Shown here: positions 7,371 through 12,058 of the stretch, in pieces
Layout of the letters: the number at the start of each line of letters is the position of its first letter
Position numbering within the stretch: the stretch's first letter is position 1
Source: Nitrospirota bacterium
GTDB lineage: Bacteria; Nitrospirota; Nitrospiria; Nitrospirales; Nitrospiraceae
Assembly (NCBI GenBank): GCA_005877535.1
Contig: VBOM01000015.1
Span: 1-12,058, forward strand
DNA length: 12,058 nt
Direction: 5' to 3'
The notes under the pieces: model-generated
What the model was told of the DNA's origin: nothing
Databases searched by the model: none
What the model saw: the letters and a program-made list of their open reading frames with translations, nothing else
Made by a program: the position numbers and the translations under genes

Positions 7371-7841
7371 TCACGGTGCCGGTGAAGTATCGCGGTGAGT
7401 TATAAAAGCAGCCTTCTTCCCAAGATGAAACGTTCCACCCTTTTGCGTGGGTGCATGGTCGGCTCCGATGCGGCTGTACCACCAGCGTCCCTGCCCTTCC
7501 GAGAAATCTGGTGACAACTCGACCGTAAATCCACCGTCCCGGTCATTCGCTTTTTGAAACCACACACCATGCCACGTATGGCCGATGAGCGTGTGTGTCC
7601 CCAATCGCCCATCGTTCCAATCATAGTGACCGTTGCCCTGCTCGTCGAGTGTCAGCCGGACGACAGCGCCGTCTTCATATTCCCATTCACCAGCGAGGAC
7701 ATGGCGGTCACCGGGCTGAGACGCCATCGATGGAGGAAGTGAATCCATGGGAACAGCCAGATGAACCGCCGGTTTGGCGCAAGCTGTTGCGAGCAATGCG
7801 CAGACGAAAAGGAGAGGGGCACCGATGTATCGTAGGAGCAT
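7371..7841 (-). CDS. Small predicted lipoprotein, unknown function
   Basis: A 156-residue protein that I do not recognise as a named family. The N-terminus is a lipoprotein signal: a hydrophobic stretch (YIGAPLLFVCALLATAC) whose lipobox LATAC puts the lipidated cysteine at residue 21. The mature part is rich in W, G and D (GEWEYEDG, GHYDWNDGRLGTHTLIGHTW, GRWWYSRIG), a pattern typical of small beta-sandwich or barrel domains that appraise or bind ligands at the cell envelope; the fold is only a guess. AAAGG lies 5-6 nt before the ATG, so the start is well supported. It sits 105 bp downstream of the aminotransferase gene and 41 bp upstream of the PilZ gene, on the same strand, probably in one transcript. 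Confidence 0.75.
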   Translation of the reverse strand: MLLRYIGAPLLFVCALLATACAKPAVHLAVPMDSLPPSMASQPGDRHVLAGEWEYEDGAVVRLTLDEQGNGHYDWNDGRLGTHTLIGHTWHGVWFQKANDRDGGFTVELSPDFSEGQGRWWYSRIGADHAPTQKGGTFHLGKKAAFITHRDTSPAP

Positions 7842-7946
7842 GTCGACCTTTCAACTCATATCGCTCCTTCCTACTTACCACTTAGTGAAGGGACAGACAA
7901 GCAGTCGAGCGAAATAGGCGCACGGCAGCAGTCCTGAAACCAGTTC

Positions 7947-9104
7947 CTAACCAAGCCGCGCAAGCCGCCGGCAAGCGTCGTCAATATCGGAATCGATTTT
8001 CGCATAGCTGAATCGAATGAATTTTCGACCTTCAGGTCCGGAAAAGAAGGCTTCACCCGGCACACCGGCCAAGCCGATCGTCTCGAGGAGAGACATCGCC
8101 CGCTCTTTTCCCGTTATGCCAGGCAGGCGCGACGCGTCGGCCAATACATAGTAGGCGCCCTGCGGAATCGACGGCGTCAGGCCGGCTTTGGCCAAGGCTT
8201 GGCAGAACCGATCGCGTTTCCGTCCATAGTTGCAGGCCAAGTCGCGATAGAAGAGTTCCGGAAGTTCCTGGATGCCCACCGCCACCCCCGCTTGCAACGG
8301 CGTCGGGGCACAGACATAGAGCAGGTCGTTCACGGCTCCGATCGCCTGTGCCCACCGTGCTGCTGCGACACTATAGCCGATCCGCCAGCCGGTGATACTA
8401 AATGTTTTGGAGTACCCGCCGATGGTAATCGTACGGTCGGCCATGCCCGGTAAGGTTGCGAAGCTCACATGTGTCCGACCGTCATACAGAAAGTATTCGT
8501 AGATCTCGTCAGTGAACGCGAACAAATCATGTTGTTGTGCGGTCGCAGCAATACTCTCCAGTTCTTGCCTGCTGAACACTTTCCCGGAGGGATTGCCAGG
8601 CGAATTCACAATGATCGCCTTGGTCCGTGGCGTGATCGCGCGCTCGACCTCAGCCGTGGAAAAGGTCCAATCGGGAACCCGCATCTTCACCATCACCGGA
8701 ACCGCCTCAACCGCCAGCAGCGCGCTGATATGATACTGGTAGTAGGGCTCGAAGAGGATGACCTCGTCGCCGGGATTGAGCAACGCCAGGCAGGCAGAAT
8801 GAAAGGACCCGGTGGCTCCCGCGCTGACAGTCACGTCCGTTTCGGGATCAGCCACGATGCCGTTGTACTGCCCAAGCTTCTTGGCGATCGCCTTCCGCAG
8901 TTCGGGCAATCCATCGAATCGCGAGTACACATTCTTCCCGCGCTCCAGCGCCTGTGCCGCGGCTCGAAGTACTACCGGTGGAACCGGCGTGTCGCAAACC
9001 CCTTGTGCCATGTTGAGGCCCTTCGCCTGGACACAGGCTTGGGTCATAGCTCGAATCTCCGAATGGGCCAATGCGGCTATTCGTTGGTTGATGAGCCGTT
9101 TCAT
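7947..9104 (-). CDS. PLP-dependent class I/II aminotransferase
   Basis: A 385-residue fold-type I aminotransferase in the Aminotran_1_2 family, cytoplasmic and dimeric in relatives. The PLP-binding lysine is K233 in GGYSKTFSITGWRIGY. Other landmarks are NMAQGVCDTPVP near the N-terminus, YSRFDGLPELRKAI, SAGATGSFHSACLALLNPGDEV, NSPGNPSGK with N171, TDEIYEYFLYDG (D and Y that contact PLP), and RFSYAK at the C-terminus, whose R binds the substrate carboxylate. The sequence fits the aspartate / kynurenine / methionine aminotransferase branch; the true amino donor cannot be read. A strong AAGGAGG lies 8 nt before the ATG. The gene leads a - strand group with the lipoprotein and PilZ genes downstream, and is divergent from the second PilZ gene at 9393. 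Confidence 0.93.
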   Translation of the reverse strand: MKRLINQRIAALAHSEIRAMTQACVQAKGLNMAQGVCDTPVPPVVLRAAAQALERGKNVYSRFDGLPELRKAIAKKLGQYNGIVADPETDVTVSAGATGSFHSACLALLNPGDEVILFEPYYQYHISALLAVEAVPVMVKMRVPDWTFSTAEVERAITPRTKAIIVNSPGNPSGKVFSRQELESIAATAQQHDLFAFTDEIYEYFLYDGRTHVSFATLPGMADRTITIGGYSKTFSITGWRIGYSVAAARWAQAIGAVNDLLYVCAPTPLQAGVAVGIQELPELFYRDLACNYGRKRDRFCQALAKAGLTPSIPQGAYYVLADASRLPGITGKERAMSLLETIGLAGVPGEAFFSGPEGRKFIRFSYAKIDSDIDDACRRLARLG

Positions 9105-9228
9105 CGTCGCACCCCTCCTTGATCAAAGAATCTTTCTTGTCGCAGAGCAGTTTCAGGTAGGTCAAGCCCTTTTTCTACACAGACCGTGGAACTGGTCGGT
9201 CCGGATACGATAGCGGATTACGAGGTTT

Positions 9229-9259
9229 TTGTTACATATATAAACGAATTGTCTATACT
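9229..9259 (+). promoter_or_regulatory. Predicted sigma70 promoter for the second PilZ gene
   Basis: TATACT at 9254-9259 is a good -10 box. The -35 is either GTTACA (9231-9236, spacer 17) or TTGTTA (9229-9234, spacer 19). The -10 context, TCTATACTG, is identical over nine bases to that of the promoter before the PilB-like ATPase gene (5152-5160). It would give a leader of about 130 nt before the GTG at 9393. Confidence 0.45.
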
Positions 9260-9392
9260 GCGATGAGGACCCTATTGCCTCCTCTTCCGGGTTACTCCTC
9301 TTGAGGAATGTGGGCCGACAACTCGTTCAGTACAGTCGTATTTATGGTCGATGTGTATCTTCTCTGACCGATCGAGGGAAAGGATATGATCC

Positions 9393-9761
9393 GTGGCCAC
9401 GCAGGATCCCAGATCCAACCGAGCTTTAGGCTCTGACCACGAGGCCGCGATGGCGGAACGTCGGGGCCGCCGTCTTGGCCTGAGTTGCCGTCTCTTCTTT
9501 TTTGGAGAGAATGACTTCGAGGGCGAGGCGACGGTCTGCGATCTCTCCACGAACGGCTGTCAGGCGACGTCCCTTACCCAGGTGCAGGTTGGCATGGTGT
9601 TCCGCCTGTCCCTGTTCCTTCACGACCAGCAATGGCCTCTGCGCATCGACGAAGCACTGGTGCGATGGGTCAAAGGCGAAAATTTCGGTCTCGAGTTTAC
9701 CGGGATCAGGTCGGCCCAACGTGAACGAATCCGAGCCATCATTATGAAAGCCAAGCTCTAA
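9393..9761 (+). CDS. Single-domain PilZ protein (second copy)
   Basis: A 122-residue protein with one PilZ domain preceded by about 20 extra residues. The c-di-GMP signature is RRGRR (R23 and R27, RxxxR) and DLSTNG (D50 to G55). The fold's later strand reads NFGLEFTGI, matching RFGVEFIKI of the other PilZ protein in this window, but the two are otherwise quite different, so this is not a recent duplicate. The GTG at 9393 has AAGGA 8 nt upstream. An in-frame ATG at 9450 with GAGG 5 nt upstream would give a shorter protein of 103 residues that keeps the whole domain, nearly the length of the other copy; both starts are plausible. It stands alone on its strand. Confidence 0.88.
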   Translation: MATQDPRSNRALGSDHEAAMAERRGRRLGLSCRLFFFGENDFEGEATVCDLSTNGCQATSLTQVQVGMVFRLSLFLHDQQWPLRIDEALVRWVKGENFGLEFTGIRSAQRERIRAIIMKAKL

Positions 9762-10009
9762 AAAACCGCTCGCCAGGATCTTCCGTCGCTCCAGCTGTCC
9801 CTCCTTATCTCTACCGCTGATTGGGTATCTGCCCCCTATGCCATCCCTCCCTGTCACAACCCATTCGTTGCCAAGGACATCCGGCACACGATGATCCTGA
9901 ATCCCAAGACGCCGGCGGCGCAGTAGAACTGCTAGGGAAAATCCCAGGTAACCAGTAGCTCGTCTTGTACGCGTGAGGACGGGAACTCGACCGGATTAGC
10001 TGTCCTCAC
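9762..10009. other. Convergent gap with a stem-loop at the transglycosylase 3' end
   Basis: The 248-bp gap between two tail-to-tail genes holds no gene that I can support. At its right edge GTGAGGAC (9973-9980) and GTCCTCAC (10002-10009) form a perfect 8-bp inverted repeat around a 21-nt loop. It abuts the TGA stop of the transglycosylase gene (10010-10012). No T-run follows on either strand, so it is better described as a 3'-end stem-loop than as a classical rho-independent terminator. Confidence 0.4.
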
Positions 10010-10570
10010 TCACTTCTTCTCATTCTTGGGAAAAGGCTGCCGGTGAGAACGGAAAACCTCACGGTACCGAAGCACTTTTCTCACGTAGGCGCGGGTTTCT
10101 CGAATGCGCGGAACTTTGTGATCTTTGACCCGATGGACCCCGGCATTATAGGCCGCCAAGGCCAAGGGAAGATTGCCTTGGTAGAGATTTAGCAGATGCC
10201 GCAGCTGTTTAGCACCTCCTCGGATATTCTGGATGGGATCGTAGACGTCGTTCACACGCAACCTGGCCGCGGTAGTCGGCGTCAGCTGCATCAAGCCGAC
10301 CGCGCCTTTGCGAGATACGGCATGTTGGCGAAAATCAGATTCGGTCTTGATGACAGCGCGCAGCAGGGCAGGATCAAGACGGTATCTCTTGGCGTACCAC
10401 ACGATGGCCCGTCGGATTTCCTGTTTAGAATACCGAGGGTAGACACCGTCGTAGTCGGGCCTCGTTAGCGTGGGATCGACGGCGATCAGCAGACACAGCA
10501 TAACCAGCGCACAAGAGGTGCGCAGCAGGCGTGAACAGAGCCGTCCGCTCCTTATGTTGTCGGTAGCCAT
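10010..10570 (-). CDS. Small membrane-anchored or secreted lytic transglycosylase (SLT domain)
   Basis: A 186-residue protein that would cut peptidoglycan glycan strands between MurNAc and GlcNAc, forming 1,6-anhydro-MurNAc, in the periplasm. An N-terminal hydrophobic segment (about residues 17-31) acts as signal peptide or anchor. The goose-lysozyme-like SLT domain covers about 52-165: catalytic E77 in KTESDF, GAVGLMQLTP at 89-98, NIRGGAKQLRHLL, and ALAAYNAG at 137-144 are all in place. It lacks the long N-terminal superhelix of Slt70 and the LysM domains of MltD, so it resembles the short orphan MltC/EmtA-like or secretion-linked enzymes. The ribosome binding site before the ATG at 10570 is weak. 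It is the last gene of the - strand group, with a 464-bp gap upstream of it. Confidence 0.9.
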   Translation of the reverse strand: MATDNIRSGRLCSRLLRTSCALVMLCLLIAVDPTLTRPDYDGVYPRYSKQEIRRAIVWYAKRYRLDPALLRAVIKTESDFRQHAVSRKGAVGLMQLTPTTAARLRVNDVYDPIQNIRGGAKQLRHLLNLYQGNLPLALAAYNAGVHRVKDHKVPRIRETRAYVRKVLRYREVFRSHRQPFPKNEKK

Positions 10571-10912
10571 GGTGTGCGGTTATATCCCGAGCACAAGACA
10601 ACCTTCATAGAGCCGAAAGGGCTCAAGATCCGTGCCGAGATGGGCCTCCACTAACGTGCGGATAGGATAGGGAAAACGACGGCTATGTCACATGCTGGAA
10701 TGTGATGTGATCTGCACAGAGTGGACGTTTGGGAACTGTTGGCTCTCCCTACGAGGTGGCACCGTTTTTCTGAGGCGAAGACTTCTCGGAAATTTTCAAT
10801 GAGAGAATCAGAGACAGCTGTGGAATTACTAGCAGGCTCCAGAAGAACTATTTTTGCCCACGAGAACTTCGATGGTCCGCACGTATGGCACAACGGGAAG
10901 ACACTCCCGCAG
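10571..10912. other. Intergenic stretch without a supported gene
   Basis: Six-frame reading shows only short open frames without domain features or ribosome binding sites. Two small inverted repeats are visible: GAGCC-GAAAG-GGCTC at 10610-10624, close to the transglycosylase start and possibly in its leader, and TCACAT-GCTGGA-ATGTGA at 10688-10705. The stretch must contain the transglycosylase promoter on the - strand unless that gene is read through from upstream; I could not pick a convincing one. Confidence 0.4.
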
Positions 10913-11031
10913 GATGCTCAAAAAGTTCGTCCAGCAAGGCCGCAGCGAGTGAAGATCCGGAGGCGTACCCTCTGGGGTACGTTGAGGATCTGAACGATGC
11001 GAGAACGCCGCTGGCGGACTTTTTCAGCATC
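10913..11031. repeat. 119-bp imperfect inverted-repeat element, probably an interspersed repeat and bidirectional terminator
   Basis: The element starts with GATGCT (10913) and ends with AGCATC (11031). Arms of nearly 60 nt run toward a central perfect hairpin, CGTACCC-TCTG-GGGTACG (10964-10981). The outer arms match as GATGCTcAAAAAGT on the left and the reverse complement GATGCTgAAAAAGT on the right, followed by similar CCAGC words. Each strand reads a GC-rich stem and then CTTTTT near its end, so it could end transcription in both directions. It begins 3 bp past the stop codon of the - strand gene at 11035. From memory, elements of this type are scattered in Nitrospira genomes; copy number was not checked. 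Confidence 0.7.
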
Positions 11032-11034
11032 ATG

Positions 11035-11544
11035 CTAGAGGAGATCGCCGATCAGCTTCACCGCCTCTTCGGGCGAGGCAGCGGCATGGACGAGATGCGG
11101 CGCGAGATTTTTGAACAGGGCTACCCCGGCCATATCGGCCCCCAACAGAATCACGGTCTTCTTTGCCTTCAATGCCAGCGCAACTTCTGAAACCGTTCCA
11201 GTACCGCCGAGCCCACAGGCTACGATGACATCGCTGGACATGACGTTCACGTTGTTCCGCGCCTGGCCTAGGTCCGTAACAATCGCCACGTCGACAAAAC
11301 GGGACACCCGTGCCTTGCCATCCGGCAGAACTCCGATCGTCAAGCTGCCGGGCACCGACTTCGCCCCTTCACTGGCTGCGTCCATCACACCGCTCGCGCG
11401 TCCTCCCGTCAACAACACCCATCCTTGACGCGCGATAAGTTCTCCCAAGCTTTTGGCGTCGGCCAATTCTCGAATACCGGCCTTGGCCGGACCCATCACG
11501 CCTATCACAGGCTTTCTGGTCGATTGTCGGATCGGACGTTTCAC
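11035..11544 (-). CDS. TIGR00725-family SLOG/LOG-like Rossmann protein
   Basis: A protein of 169 residues from the GTG at 11544, related to the LOG / DprA nucleotide-binding fold. Landmarks are IGVMGPAK near the N-terminus, LLTGGRASGVMDAASEGA (about 44-61), QARNNVN (about 94-100) and GGTGTVSE (about 113-120), which stands in for the PGGxGTxxE of cytokinin-activating LOG phosphoribohydrolases. The leading P is replaced, as in the TIGR00725 group, so LOG enzyme activity should not be assumed; nucleotide binding is likely. The open frame extends to a GTG at 11604, but GAGG 8 nt before 11544 and a possible promoter inside the extension support the shorter form. It lies downstream of msrA and just upstream of the inverted-repeat element. 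Confidence 0.82.
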   Translation of the reverse strand: MKRPIRQSTRKPVIGVMGPAKAGIRELADAKSLGELIARQGWVLLTGGRASGVMDAASEGAKSVPGSLTIGVLPDGKARVSRFVDVAIVTDLGQARNNVNVMSSDVIVACGLGGTGTVSEVALALKAKKTVILLGADMAGVALFKNLAPHLVHAAASPEEAVKLIGDLL

Positions 11545-11566
11545 GGACCGCACCTCACTGGGCACA

Positions 11567-11593
11567 GGTATAGACACAAGCTGTTGGTGACAA
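11567..11593 (-). promoter_or_regulatory. Possible promoter for the TIGR00725-family gene
   Basis: Read on the - strand, TTGTCA (11593-11588) and TATACC (11572-11567) resemble -35 and -10 boxes, with a shorter than ideal 15-bp spacer. Transcription would begin about 15 nt before the GTG at 11544, which fits that start and not the upstream GTG at 11604. Weak evidence on its own. Confidence 0.3.
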
Positions 11594-11675
11594 GAAATAT
11601 ACACTGAGGGCGGAGGGCTTGTCGCGCGACTCTTGTGAAGGGTCAGGACAAATAGGAGAAGACGCCCAGCTTACC

Positions 11676-12058
11676 TTATGGTTTTCCCCACAACTCTTCC
11701 AGCCTCTGGGCGCGCCCGCAACTGTATTTGTAGAATTTGTAGCGGACGGGGTTCTTCTTGTAGAAGTCCTGATGGTACTCCTCTGCAGAATAGAAATGCG
11801 AAGCCATCACAATCTGCGTAACAATCGGCTCTGTAAATCGTTTGGATTGTTCGATTGCCTGTTTGGAGGTGTCAGACGCACGTTTCTCTTCGTCGGTCTG
11901 ATAGAAAATTGCGGAGCGATACTGGCTACCGTGGTCGCAGAACTGTGCGTTCGGTGTGATCGGATCGACATTGCGCCAAAAAGCCTCCAGTAACTTCTGG
12001 TAGCTCACTTTGGCTGGGTCATAGACCACTTCGACCGATTCCGCATGCCCCGTTCGTC
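11676..12058 (-). CDS. msrA: Peptide-methionine (S)-S-oxide reductase, C-terminal part
   Basis: MsrA reduces methionine-S-sulfoxide in proteins and free methionine, repairing oxidative damage with thioredoxin as electron source. The gene runs off the right edge: 126 residues are readable from 12056 down to the TAA at 11676. The fragment opens with GHAESVEVVYDPAKVSY and has the family's GSQYRSAIFY, HFYSAEEYHQDFY and KYSCGR segments; the cysteine in the last is the likely resolving residue. The catalytic N-terminal GCFW motif lies beyond the window. The stretch between its stop and the downstream gene is 131 bp on the same strand. Identification is firm. No MsrB domain is fused at the C-terminus, since the protein ends at ELWGKP. 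Confidence 0.95.
   Translation of the reverse strand, partial: RTGHAESVEVVYDPAKVSYQKLLEAFWRNVDPITPNAQFCDHGSQYRSAIFYQTDEEKRASDTSKQAIEQSKRFTEPIVTQIVMASHFYSAEEYHQDFYKKNPVRYKFYKYSCGRAQRLEELWGKP

Noticed and set aside
8469..9122. 217-codon + strand open frame opposite the aminotransferase
   Set aside because: It is a shadow of the aminotransferase, which has all catalytic motifs and a perfect ribosome binding site.
9260..9392. c-di-GMP riboswitch before the PilZ gene
   Set aside because: The leader lacks the recognisable GEMM-type conserved core and paired arms.
9770..9960. Possible gene remnant in the convergent gap
   Set aside because: Short readable stretches (for example around 9880-9950) match no family that I recognise, and they are not long enough to argue for a pseudogene.
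10688..10705. TCACAT-N6-ATGTGA palindrome as a CRP-type site
   Set aside because: The half-sites point the wrong way for the CRP consensus (TGTGA-N6-TCACA), and the site is not next to a convincing promoter.
10651..10993. Small open frames of 80-90 codons on both strands
   Set aside because: They have no ribosome binding site, domain or hydrophobic pattern, and the + frame runs into the repeat element.

Overview
The window reads as ordinary chromosome of a moderately GC-rich bacterium. The best guess is Nitrospira (phylum Nitrospirota). The basis is the overall gene style plus a roughly 119-bp inverted-repeat element at 10913-11031 that, from memory, resembles interspersed repeats of Nitrospira genomes. 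This assignment is an inference and was not checked by search. There are no tRNA or rRNA genes, CRISPR arrays, phage genes or transposases.

Layout. (1) 1-1331, + strand: the 3' end of leuC, complete leuD, and a small membrane-anchored protein of unknown function, probably a leucine-biosynthesis operon with a rider gene. (2) 1475-3305, - strand: a DUF1566/Lcl-type lipoprotein and a CorA magnesium/cobalt channel, with an odd inverted-repeat cluster between them. (3) 3458-5049, + strand: a CysQ/inositol-monophosphatase family phosphatase whose stop overlaps (ATGA) the start of a clearly decayed NAD(P)-binding beta-hydroxyacid dehydrogenase gene. The decayed gene has several frameshifts, three internal stops and an apparent internal deletion. 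(4) 5128-6984, + strand: a good sigma70-type promoter with a perfect palindrome over its -35 box, a leader hairpin, and a GspE/PilB-type secretion or pilus ATPase. (5) 7015-9104, - strand: a class I/II aminotransferase, a small lipoprotein and a one-domain PilZ protein, read in that order. (6) 9229-9761, + strand: a promoter, a leader of about 130 nt and a second one-domain PilZ protein. (7) 10010-12058, - strand: the 5'-truncated msrA, a TIGR00725/SLOG-fold protein, the 119-bp repeat and a small lytic transglycosylase.

How the genes fit together: leuC and leuD encode the two subunits of isopropylmalate isomerase. The PilB-like ATPase carries an MshEN-like N-terminal region and lies among two PilZ genes, which hints at a c-di-GMP-responsive surface machine, although no PilC, PilT or pilin gene is present. 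The remaining genes are housekeeping functions with no evident joint pathway. Nothing here forms an obvious new defence or mobile system. The points most worth a second look are the decayed dehydrogenase, the repeat element, the palindrome and hairpin in front of the ATPase gene, and the A-B-A'-B' repeat cluster at 2103-2182.
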